Shown here: piece by piece, positions 13,763 through 23,771 of the stretch
Layout of the letters: the number at the start of each line of letters is the position of its first letter
Numbering within the stretch: position 1 is the stretch's first letter
Assembly: GCF_009389715.1 (NCBI RefSeq)
Contig: NW_024067677.1
Coordinates: 1,612,001-1,676,000, forward strand
DNA from: Phoenix dactylifera
Lineage: Eukaryota > Streptophyta > Magnoliopsida > Arecales > Arecaceae
Direction: 5' to 3'
Length of the DNA stretch: 64,000 nt
The notes under the pieces: model-generated
Database searches by the model: none
The model's input: only the letters and a program-made list of their open reading frames with translations
Told to the model about the DNA's origin: nothing
Position numbers and translations under genes: made by a program

Positions 13763-15424
13763 TGATGAGAGCACAAAAGTGCGATATACACATCACTTAA
13801 ATTGGTATTGTTGCTAATAAATAATAATAAAAGTGCTACATTAATATTATATTTTTGTAAGGTGCAGGTGATTGTAAATCAAAGCAAAAATGTGCATTAG
13901 GTCCAAAAAGATGCACCACCACGGATGACCAGCCAACCGTATGAGTCAACCCCAGTTGCACACTTGAAGGAGGCTAAGTTCAGCCGACCTGCAACCGATT
14001 CCCAGCCACCCCGTCTTCACTGCATTCCAAGCTTCAATCCCGCAGCCGTCCTCTCACCCTCCAGCTCCAGCTACCGCGATCGGCTCCCAGGCACCAATCG
14101 ATCCCAGCCATCTGCCGCGAACACCCAAAACGCCACCGATCCCGTCCTTCCAGCCGAGATCAGCGCCCCCTGCAGCCTTTCACGATTCTCCCGCATCATT
14201 TCCTTTCCCCGTTTCAAAGCTTCCGCAGTCAACGTCTTCCATGATATCCCAGCGCCCGTGAAGCTTCCCAAAACACCCAAAGCACCGCATCCTCTTCCTC
14301 TTGATTCTCCTACGGAACCAGCGAGCAGCACCCCACATCATCTTCTTTCCCCGTAATTCCAGCTTCCGGATCAAGCAACGCAACGCCCGCGATCACCTCC
14401 CAGCATCATGCGTCCAACCGCATCCGCGTGCCAACCTCCAGCCCGAAATCCAGCCACGGATTGACGCCCTCCGCCTCTGCAGCACCCGTTTCTTCCTTCT
14501 GCAGCGCCCCAGCAACGAATCCATCTTCCGCGATCACCTCCCAAAGCATCCACCTCTTCTGGAGTCCTCGTCACAGCCGGATCCGACGACCGGGCATCCC
14601 GCGGCCAGCCGAGATGGGCATCCCGAACGATCTCCTCTTCCCAGCGAAATTCCAGCATCTTTAGTTTGGAAATTTTGGTTTTAATTTGTGAGGAAATCTT
14701 GTTTTTGGGGGGAGGTTTTCATTGTATAAAACAGGGGAGGGGTCGGCTGGGAGGTTGTTCTTGATTCCCACACAAAAAAAAACAGGGGAGGCTCTGCTTC
14801 CACAAAGAAAGAAAAAAAGAGAGAGTGAACAGGGGAGATATTCATGTCAATGGCTAGTACATTCATGTCAATGGCTAGCTAACTCCATTGGTCAAGGGAG
14901 ATGGAAGAACCCTTGATTTTTTTGTTCTCATAAAGTAAACTCTGAACTTTGGTTTTAATTGATTTACATACTCTCATATGTTCTGATTCTCTCATATGTA
15001 TTTATTAGATAGATTTGTTATGGTTTATATTTATTGATGCACGAATTGCTCCGATATTTGATTTGTCGTAGACATAACCGACACGATGAATGCTTAGAAG
15101 TTGAGTTCATGTATTCAATCGATATATTCCATGATCAGAACTATTTTATTTATTTGATCCTTAATCGAGAATCGTCGAGTTTATTTGTTGAAAGTAAAAT
15201 TGTCAAGGGGGATTCCGGATCCCTAGCCATCTCCATATTATTGAACTTTGTTTAATTATCCATTAATTCTCTGCTTTTAATTTTTGAAAATTGACTGAAA
15301 ATTACATCTAAAATTTACGCTAGTAATCTATAGATCGTTCCCTGAGGAATCGACCTCGGACTCCCGAGTTATATTACTTGTGCGATTCTCCTGCACTTGG
15401 GAGAACAGTTTTATTTTTGCACCA
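13763..15424 (+). repeat. 3' LTR of the Athila element
   Basis: It is 1,662 bases and collinear with the 5' LTR, with about 19 substitutions and a shorter A run near 14773. It ends ttgcacca before the right copy of the target duplication. Confidence 0.92.
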
Positions 15425-16551
15425 CCACTCCTAGCAATATCCGCCCATGTTGGCATTGAATTAGAAGCCCTCTCATTTAGCTATTAGAGATGGACAAGAA
15501 GCCTCATGTCCTTGGATATAGGCTTGCCAGCAGCTGTACATCCATTAGTGATAGTCTCCCTACCATGCTTCAACTAGTCACTCAAACTTTCAGCCACTCT
15601 CTCTCCTTTTTTCTAAGGAATTGATTTAGGCCACAACATATTGAGACTACAATTTTCTCTTTGATGTCAAATAGATATCAAAAGAAATGAAGCTCTAGTA
15701 AAAATTAATAAACTTAAAGAAAGATTATAACTAAACATAGAATAATTATGATCAAGAGTTAGTCCTAAAATTTTAATCCATATCTTTATCTCACCATTCA
15801 TCAAATATTATGATCAGAATATGGCGACATAAGTTATTTTCTCTTTGGAACTATCCAAAACCTTTATAGTTTACTTCTCACAAAGAGAAAAATCCAAGTG
15901 GCTTAAGGGAAGTGAACAACCATAGTTGTCATCATCCCATCATGGTTCCGTCTAACCCCAATTCATTGTACAGGTGACATGATGTTGCCAACAACATGCT
16001 AGCTATAAAGAACCTGGCATGGGACTAACTAGCATCCAACAAGGTTTAGGATTAAGTTTGCAAGAGCTGACTCTCTTAGCTAGCAAATTTGTATAAAATT
16101 GGCTTTAACATAGTCAAAAGTCTAGGAACCATGGGATGGCCCCTAGCTTTGTCTACTCCAAACACATACAATGATAACCAATATCACCTAAGGAAAGGAT
16201 TCTCATGAGGTTTGTCATATAATTTGGGAACCATACCATCCCACATTCGCCTTTAACTTTAAAATTTGAGTAAATTATTTATTTTTAAAAAAATAAAAAA
16301 GAGGACTTATTTGGCTATCATTGTATCCAATCCAAGAATATTGTATTAGCAATGTTGGAAGATGAATCACGTGTAGTATGGCTCGATCTTAATCATAGAT
16401 CAAGGTAATTGTAGAAGGCAAGAGGATTTGAGGTGAATGCTTAACTACACAAGGAGCTTGGTGTAAAGTATCACCCCTCAAACCCGTGCCTGACAATGGA
16501 AGAACAATAATGACATCGAGAGAAATTGCAAAAAAGACAAGAAGAGTTATG
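15425..16551. other. Intergenic DNA, nothing recognised
   Basis: Mixed AT-rich sequence without a long ORF, terminal repeats or tandem structure that I can support. Confidence 0.5.
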
Positions 16552-16554
16552 TAT

Positions 16555-17850
16555 CACTACCAGAAAACACGCGTATAGTGACGGAGATTCCCGTCACTAT
16601 ACCGTGTTTCCGGTTACTAATACGGAATTTGTGACCGGAGCTCCCGTCACTGAATTGGTTACAAAAACACGCGTCACTAAATTCTCAGTGACGGCGGCGA
16701 TTTCCGTCACTAACCTCTGTGACAAAACCGCCGTCACTAAGCCGTTACAAATTCAAGAATTAAATATTTAAGAAATTACGTATTTTCCGTCACTATCCAG
16801 TTGCGGCGTTAGTGACGAAGGTAACTTGGTCGCTGATTTGTCACAGAATGTGGTCACAAGTTTGGTCACTGATCTGTCATAACCTTCAGTGACAGATTTA
16901 GTCGTCACAAACATGGTCACACATTTTGTCACTATATTTGTCATTAATCCCGTCACTGACCCTCAAGACAAGGTTACCGTCACTAATTTGTTACAAACGC
17001 TCTGAGCAAAATCAATTTTTATTAATCAAAATCCTGTCACTAAGTTTATGACTGCTCGTCACAATACTTGGTAAACAATTTAGTAACAAAAATTTGGTCA
17101 CTAATCACAATGTAATAACCTGGTATATTTGGTACATTGATTGGCTCATAATAATAATAACAATAATAATAATATCATTAATAGCAAAGGCATTCAACAT
17201 TACGCAAAAGTCATTTAAAATATCATTCAAAATAGGCATCAACATGTCCTAAATCCATCAAAATCAAAGTCTAAAAATATATCATAGAGATCAACAGAGA
17301 TTTCATTCTTCCTAGGAATGCAAAGACCTATCATCTAAGGCAAAAGCAATCATAATGAAGCATGATCAGCAGAACCAGAATCACCATTACTCCCCCGATC
17401 TGCATGCCTTGGTCCAAAGCCAATCTCTTCTCTCATCTTTTGAAGAACCTTCTCTTGCCATTTCTTCATGATTTTGCACTGCACCATTCATTTCTCCATC
17501 ATTTATTTCTCCATTTGTATCCACCTCTTCATTCATGTCCCCATCAGGAATGTAATCATCATCAACATGACATTCCTCGACACGCTCAGGCAACCTAGGA
17601 GGTTGAGGAGGAACTTAAGTAGCAGCCAGTATTAAAGCTGCTTTTCCATTACCTCTTGGTTTTCTTTTTTTCTTGGCCATAGCTGCACAACAATAAAAAG
17701 TTATAGTTATTTCACAATATAAATGTCAACAAATCCAATCAAAGTAAAGAACAATCAGTGGACCTGTTGCTTTCCCTTTGCTCTTCCTCATGTCTGCACA
17801 ATTATAATTTATAAGTCTAAAATTAGTTATATTAGCATTTCCAAGCGGAC
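16555..17850 (-). mobile_element. CACTA (En/Spm-like) transposon end with remnants of a transposase-associated gene
   Basis: The terminus CACTACCAGAAAA begins at 16555, preceded by tat. The next 550 bases are packed with GTCACT/AGTGAC motifs in both orientations, the subterminal repeats bound by the element's own protein in this superfamily. From 17800 back to 17387 on the - strand there are short exon-like pieces. No opposite terminus is visible before unrelated repeats begin near 18090, so this looks like a truncated element. Confidence 0.7.
17387..17800 (-). pseudogene. Decayed coding exons inside the CACTA fragment
   Basis: On the - strand, short lysine/arginine-rich exons follow tgtgcag acceptors. 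One starts with an ATG near 17787 and another with an ATG near 17682. The second is stopped by a TAA and then continues as an acidic D/E/N-rich 68-codon frame (17387-17593). The arrangement fits the 5' part of a CACTA accessory protein gene (TnpA/Ptta type), but I assign it by context only. Confidence 0.35.
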
Positions 17851-18089
17851 AAAGTAATGAAATAAGGCAACGATATCTACCTTATTATTAATTTTTGGAG
17901 AATTTGGAGAGTGCCATGTGATATTGCTTATTGTCTGACAATGTATGAAGCACGTATGTATCATTTGACCCTATTGGCCCACCCATCAGTTGTTGGGTTG
18001 CTGGCCAGCCGACAATAGGCCACTTCCTGCTTGCCTATGTTGCAAAAGTCATCTACTAGCCTAGCCTAATGAGCGGAAATGAATCTGTG

Positions 18090-18690
18090 TGATCCAGAGA
18101 ATCACTAGACTCGATGTGAATTATTTTAGCTATTATCAAGAGGATTGAACTAGCTGCAGGAGTAAGATCTGCCATATTTGAAACCCGAATTGCTTATCAA
18201 ACTTATAGCATGCCCGTACAACGGTCAATTGAGGTGCTCTTTTTTGAAATCAGATAACATTTTGAGCTTTATGATAGGATGCCATTTCCTAAAAGTATAG
18301 TGCATTAAATGATCATAGCTAAATTGCATCATTTGAACCTTAAAATGGGTCAGTCAAAGCATTTTTTTTTTAAAGACTTTGATCGAACATATCTTCCGAT
18401 ATGAAAAGAATTAGATGAAGTGACTAAAGATAAAGTAGATGTAAAAGATGAAATTTACCTCTTATAGGATCTTAATTTTTTCATGATTATGTCTACTAGT
18501 CGTGTCTATTTCGAAAAGGTTGTGTCCTTTTTCGGCCATGAGAAGAAATTGACCCATTTAGATGCTTAAATGATAAAATTTGATTCTGATTGCTTGGTGT
18601 GCTACACCCTTAAGATGGATATTAGGCAGTCTTGAGCCAGAAAGGCTGGCAAATTGCTTATTTTAGCTAGAAGTTGAGTGGATCCAAGAT
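18090..18690 (+). repeat. Degenerate LTR, recurrent family copy 1
   Basis: It starts tgatccagagaatcactagactcgatg and contains the landmark ctactagtcgtgtctattt near 18490. The same order of landmarks recurs at 31020-31480 (inverted), 35560-36060 and 41470-42120. Strong divergence implies age. It directly precedes the gypsy pol relic below, but the two need not belong together. Confidence 0.55.
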
Positions 18691-18759
18691 CAATTGTTCC
18701 ACATACGATATCAAGTTATATGTGATGTTCTAGATACTAAGGTATTGATGGCACTATCT

Positions 18760-20340
18760 TTCATTCTAGGAGTTTGTTCTATTTTCTGACCATAAGGCTC
18801 TCAAATACCTTATAGCAAGCTCAATTCATGTCATGCTAAAGCAGTCAAATTATGTACAAAAATTCGCCTTCATGCTTTGGTACAAATATGGTGTAGAACT
18901 AAGTAATTGATGCTTGGAGCCACAATACTCTTTTTATTACCACCACCATGCATGCTACTATAGCATGTTTCAATATTTTCAAAGATATGTTAGCTATTAA
19001 CCCTTAATTTGTAGTGTTCTTAATGAGGTGCATTTTCAACAATGTGACGACTTCCAGGTACTAGATGGCTTCTTGTTTAAAAGGACTCATCTATGTATTC
19101 CAAGTTGCTAATTGAGGTATCAAATCCTACAAGAGTTCCATGGAGAGCGTCATTTTAGTCGTAGCAAGCCATATCAACTTGTGTCCATACAATATTATTG
19201 GCCCAGGCTAAGGAGGGATTAGAGAGATAAGTCAAGTAATGCTATCTGCACCAAGTGTCTAAAGGGATAGCAACAAATGTAGAAGTATATATGCCATTAC
19301 GAGTACGGAACACACTATGGACCCACATTAGTAGCTTAGACTTCATATTGAGGCTCCTAATATATAGTCCTACAAGAACTCAGCATGGCTTTGACTCAAT
19401 CTTGGTTTTGTGGACCATTTTTTTTAAAATAGCGCATTTCATCATGTATAGGAAGACAATTGATACATCTTTCATTATGGGATTGTTTTTTTGGGAGACC
19501 GTATGACTGTATAGAGTTCTGATTTCAATCCCCTCAAACTAGGATCCAAGTTCAGATCATATTTTTGGAAGATTTTATGGTAGAGACTGGGAATGACTTT
19601 TTTAATCGAGCAACAGTTACTACCTATAGGATAGATGGACAAATTTAGTTGGCGAACAAGAGTTTGGGCAACATATTGCGAATTTTAATTAGTAAAAATC
19701 TAAGATAGTGGGATCAGATGGTTACCAAGGCACAATTTACATTTAATAGATTCATTAATAGATTGACAGGTTTCAATCCTTTGCAGATTATGTATGGTTC
19801 AACCAAAGATATGCATGAGACTTGGTGCCAATTCCACAACATGGTCAAACTATGCAAGCTGAAGATACGGTGCAAAAGCTTCAAGATATACATACTAAGG
19901 TGCATGAGACAATTGAAGAGTTAAATAAGCATTACAAGAAGCATGTGGATGATTATAGGTGCAAGGTGATATTCAAGGTTAGTGACTATATGTAGGCTAT
20001 CATTACCAGAGACCGCCTACTAACTAGAGAATAAGGAAACTCACTTCTCACAAGGTTGGATCTTGCATGATTATAGAGAAGATCAATGATAATACCTATC
20101 GCCTAAAGTTATCGAGTCATGTTTGCACCTATGATATTTTTAATGTCAGGCACCTTGTGTGATACCATGGTGATATTTCTAATGAAGAATTGAATTTAAG
20201 GGCGAATACTCTTCAACTCAAAGAGGATAATATAGCACATGGTGCATCTAGCAAGTATTATGATCAAATGGACCATGTCAAATTTTGCAGGAGCCAGCGG
20301 ATTCATGAGCAAAGACTTTGACAAGTAAATATTCGACTTA
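18760..20340 (+). pseudogene. Ty3/gypsy (probably chromovirus-type) RNase H-integrase relic
   Basis: Landmarks in several broken frames: an RNase H end with a DHKALKYL-like motif near 18787; an integrase core resembling the usual WTDISMDF..RTQ.GFDSI segment in the 83-codon frame 19255-19506; a later integrase stretch with NR-x-IN-x-TGFNPLQI-x-YG at about 19740-19795; and remnants of the C-terminal part to about 20340. Many stops and shifts show a long-dead copy. Confidence 0.7.
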
Positions 20341-20583
20341 TTTCCATCCTTTAAGTGAATGTCTGAGTGCCGGTGATTCAGAGGTTTTCACCAAATTTTT
20401 CTATAAATTTTTTATTAGACGCAATATCAAATTTTAGCCAAGATTTTATGTTTGTAGTAGAATAATTCTAGTATTTTTTTGTTGTTGAGTTCTGTTACGA
20501 ATATGATTCTGTATTGGATTTAATACTTGAATTAAGGTTCAGAGTCATATCATATATATATATATAATACATTGTATAGGCAA

Positions 20584-21051
20584 CCTTTTTTTTTTAGCTA
20601 GGATGGGTAATTCATACCTAACGAGTACGAATATACCTAATAAAATCTAAAAATAGAATATCTCGGAGTTTCCGGGGCAACTTCATATCCCCATCCCACC
20701 AGGTACCATCCGCATGGCTGGCCACATAGGCGGCCACCCGATCCGCAGCCCCATTGGCTTTGCGAAATACATACTTGGCCTGAAAGGCCCCTCTATTCTT
20801 CATCATTGCCCAGATATCACGAAGCAACAAATGGTTGCCGTCGACACTCCTCAGACTCCCTGGATCCAACTGATAACCGTAACCGAGTTACCCTCCAAGA
20901 TGACTGAGCTGGCTCGTAACTCAAGCCGAGTGTGTCGAAGGTCTGCCCAGGCAGCCCTCAGCTTCACACCAGGCACGGAGATGTCGAATAGCTTTGGATG
21001 TACTAATAATTTTTTTAAAAAAAATTCATTATAAAATGAAGGATTCTTCAA
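20584..21051 (-). mobile_element. 5'-truncated LINE tail with RNase H domain
   Basis: On the - strand the frame 21051-20851 contains a recognisable plant LINE/RNase H-like segment (SVPGVKLRAAWADLRHTRLE, then an EGNSVT stretch). Frame 20869-20618 continues the domain (KANGAADRVAAYVASHADG) to its usual end. The frame shifts between them, and the normally acidic EGDS position reads EGNS, so a catalytic Asp is lost. Beyond the stop, a run of T on the + strand at about 20587-20596 is the poly-A tail on the - strand. It is a 5'-truncated, dead insertion. Confidence 0.75.
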
Positions 21052-21329
21052 TCTAATTTACTTTTATTTGTATGCTAATGATTGAAGTATAACCTTGATG
21101 ATCAAATTGTCCCTTTGCTCTTTTTTCATTGCATCACTCCCTACATGACTGCTACTTCTCATGCTCTAATGTTATAGAAGAAGCTTCTCACAAGTGGCTC
21201 TTTGCACAACTGCCACTTGTCACATTATGAAGGCTCTACATTTTGCCGTTGATCATGGAACCATTCAACATGTAATCCTTGGCTAGTAGACGAATAGGGG
21301 ACTCTACAATAGGAGAAATTATTGTCTGA

Positions 21330-22640
21330 ATTTGGTCTACCAGTATCAGTTGTAGATCAAGCCAATGATTGACTGCCACGCATCCATTCTGCCACCTCAA
21401 CCAATGCCCACTCCTCCTCCCTTTTCCTAAACCCCTATTGCCTAGATTTGGTCTACCAACATCAGTTATAGATCAAGTTAATGATTGACCGCCACTCATC
21501 CATTCTGCTATCTCAGCCAATGCCCACTCCTTTCTTTTCCTAAACCCCAGCTTCAACCCCATCCCTAACCCTCAAACCCCCTTCCCCCTCCTCCTCCACC
21601 GCTACCTCTGCCCCCACTGCCGCCACCTCCTCCTCTACCCTCATCTCTCTCCTTCCCCCGCTTCCGTATGATTAGACCCTCCCTCATATAGACTCACTCG
21701 CCAATAAGCTCTTCGACGTCTTCCTTATTGTGCCCATTAGCTCACCTCCTTCCATGGCTCCCGCCTCTCCTTTCTCTTTGCTGCTATCCACCACCACCCC
21801 ACCACCGATACCAACACCCTACCACTGTCGCCACCTCCTCCTCCACTCTCCTCTCTCTCCTTCTTTTGTTCCCCACCTCCGGGCCCTCCTCCCTTAGATG
21901 GTCTCACTCGCTGCAAACAGGGTTGGCTCAACCCTTAGGCGACTGAGGTGGTCGTCTAAGGCCCCAGTCTAAAAACTCTTAGCTATAAATGCACTGAGGC
22001 CACCAAAAAACTCTTAGCCATAAATGTATCAAGGCCCCAAGCCTAAAGACTTTTAGCTATAAATGCAATATTGAGACTCTCAAGCCTAAAGACTCTTAGC
22101 TATAAATACATCGAGGCCTCCAAATAATTTTAAATATATTTATTATTATTATTAGTGAGTTCGCCATAGGCCTCCAAATCATTTGAGCCATTTCTGGCCG
22201 CAAAGCTTTTTGATGTCTCCCCGCATCATCCACACTAGGTCGCCTCCTCCGATAGCTCACGTCCTTTCATCTCCGTCATTGCCATCCTCGTCCTCTTCAC
22301 TGCCTTTCTAGCCTAGATCTTCGAGGCTATCCCCAAGCTCTAGGAAACTTGCAAGCTCGCCTCGAGATTGCCTGTGAGATCTATGCAATGGATGTGAGGT
22401 TAGGTTAGCATGGAGGGTGGAGGAAAGAAGGAAGAGTGGGAGTTAGTGAGGAGTGGGAGGAGGGAGAGGATGGTGGCAGCGGTGGGGAAGTAGTGGTGGG
22501 CGGCGGCGGCGAGCGTGTTTGGGACCTGGGGTGAGGGAACGGGAGCGGGCATTGGCTGAGGTGGGGAGTAGATGATGTTGCGATCAATTAATAACTTGGT
22601 CTATCGCCGATGTGATAGATGGGGTTTGGAGGATCCCCGT
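21330..22640. repeat. Long inverted-repeat element enclosing a gene-like fragment (possible MULE)
   Basis: The segment around 21470-21700 and the reverse complement of about 22400-22620 align: gatcaagttaatgattgaccgc and the related gaccaagttattaattgatcgc precede cagccaatgcccactcc/cagccaatgcccgctcc and then pyrimidine-rich DNA. The left arm is also partly duplicated in tandem (21340-21430 resembles 21445-21550). Between the arms, a stretch beginning ctcactcgc..aagctcttcgacgtc occurs twice (near 21700 and, split by a MITE, near 21903/22205), as if a coding fragment had been captured and duplicated. Long terminal inverted repeats with captured GC-rich DNA recall Pack-MULEs (inference). No transposase is seen. 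Confidence 0.45.
21918..22196. mobile_element. hAT-like MITE with 8-bp target duplication
   Basis: It starts cagggttggctcaa and ends ttgagccatttctg, imperfect inverted termini of the CAG...CTG hAT type. The flanks are gctgcaaa (21910-21917) and gccgcaaa (22197-22204), an 8-base duplication with one mismatch. Internally a motif around actcttagctataaatgca is repeated about four times. It has no coding capacity. Confidence 0.8.
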
Positions 22641-23460
22641 CTCGTTGTTGACTAGAAAATCTGCCCATCGACAATAAATCCTATTACATTTACCAGTTGC
22701 CGAGCGCTGGAAGCTTTGGGCTGAGCACGTGTCAACACCAAGTCGTAGCACTTGGCGATGCTAAGGTTACGTTCAAACAAGGTCTTATGGAAAGGCCTCG
22801 TAGTAGCCCGATCATAATAAAAACTCAGATCACATCGCTGATGAGACGGACTCTGAAGATAGATTACGAGTAAATCACCCATCAAGGTGTACCGCAAGAC
22901 CAGAGCCAACACAATGCGAGGATTATCGAGATTTTATGATTGGCTTTTGATTCAAATATCAAATCCACTAGCTAACAATCATTAACAGCCAAATACAAAA
23001 CTTAAGCCGTTGTACGAAAGTAATGACAAAGAAACGATCACAGTGGACGTAAGCTGCACCCTTGATATTAAAAAACCAATAGATAAAAACTCCTGAACAA
23101 CAGACAAAACGATCGCGCTTAAAGATTCCCTTACTCTGATACGGCTGACGTTCCCTGGTTTTGTTTCTCTCTCCCTCTCCCGTTTCACACTGCACCAGGT
23201 GTACGTATACTGTGGGTCCCAGCAACTCTATCCAAATCTACACATGGCTAGGTAACAGTACTGCGCTATGTCGCAAGGAATACCATACGTCCGGCCTCGC
23301 AGCAACGCTGGTAACAAAAAAAAAGCTCACACAAGAGTCCGTACCGATACGCTGACAACTTCCCAAGCTCGAAAGGGATTTGTTTGCAGGTCCCCCCCGG
23401 TCTTTCGTCTGCTACGCCATTATTGCAGTTATCCCTCAGGCGATCTTAAGCCGAGGAGAC
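22641..23460. other. Upstream region of the TGA gene
   Basis: No ORF of note. It changes from AT-rich to more balanced composition toward 23460. It may include promoter elements, but none can be singled out by eye. Confidence 0.4.
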
Positions 23461-23469
23461 CCGCAGCTC

Positions 23470-23475
23470 TATAAA
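23470..23475 (+). promoter_or_regulatory. TATA box of the TGA gene
   Basis: TATAAA in the context gcagctcTATAAAcg lies about 40 bases upstream of a CT repeat (23516-23533), a pyrimidine patch common near plant transcription starts. The predicted start is near 23500, giving a leader of about 270 bases to the first candidate ATG (inference). Confidence 0.5.
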
Positions 23476-23515
23476 CGTTACGCTTGAATCGATTCGCTCA
23501 TCCTTATCACATGCA

Positions 23516-23533
23516 ACTCTCTCTCTCTCTCTC
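23516..23533 (+). repeat. CT microsatellite in the presumed 5' UTR
   Basis: An uninterrupted CT run in the presumed leader of the TGA gene. Confidence 0.7.
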
Positions 23534-23771
23534 ATCACCCATTCTCACTATCGTTACTCTCCTTTTAATACACTAATAAATGCTTAACAACGATATCGTA
23601 ATATGATACGCACCCCGGAACTCATAAAACGGGCGATGGATGGATAGATTCGACTGACAGACGGTGGATGGATTGATTGATTGATAATCGCATTGATGGA
23701 CGCATAGTCTGAGAGCTTAGAGAAAGGCATCTGGAGAAATTACCTCCCTTGGAGAAGAGAAGAGGAAGAAC

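Larger units (their letters stand above)
4093..15424 (+). mobile_element. Full-length Athila-lineage Ty3/gypsy LTR retrotransposon, non-autonomous through mutation
   Basis: The 11.3-kb element has paired LTRs (4093-5757 and 13763-15424) starting TG and ending CA. The flanks are acact on the left and ccact on the right, a five-base target duplication with one mismatch. Order seen: LTR, tRNA-Asp primer site, 1-kb leader, gag with a CCHC knuckle, protease, reverse transcriptase, RNase H, integrase, 1.45 kb of non-coding DNA, purine tract, LTR. The protease-RT-RNase H-integrase order defines Ty3/gypsy. The tRNA-Asp primer site and pol sequence fit the Athila lineage (family knowledge). By eye the LTRs differ at about 19 of 1,660 sites, all but one transitions, plus one A-run length change. 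This means a recent insertion, with a bias expected from deamination of methylated cytosines. gag-pol is interrupted by at least three stops and two frameshifts, so this copy cannot encode its own proteins. Confidence 0.93.

Noticed and set aside
22968..23474. Short frames just upstream of the TGA gene
   Set aside because: No domain, no conserved start context, and they overlap the predicted TATA region.
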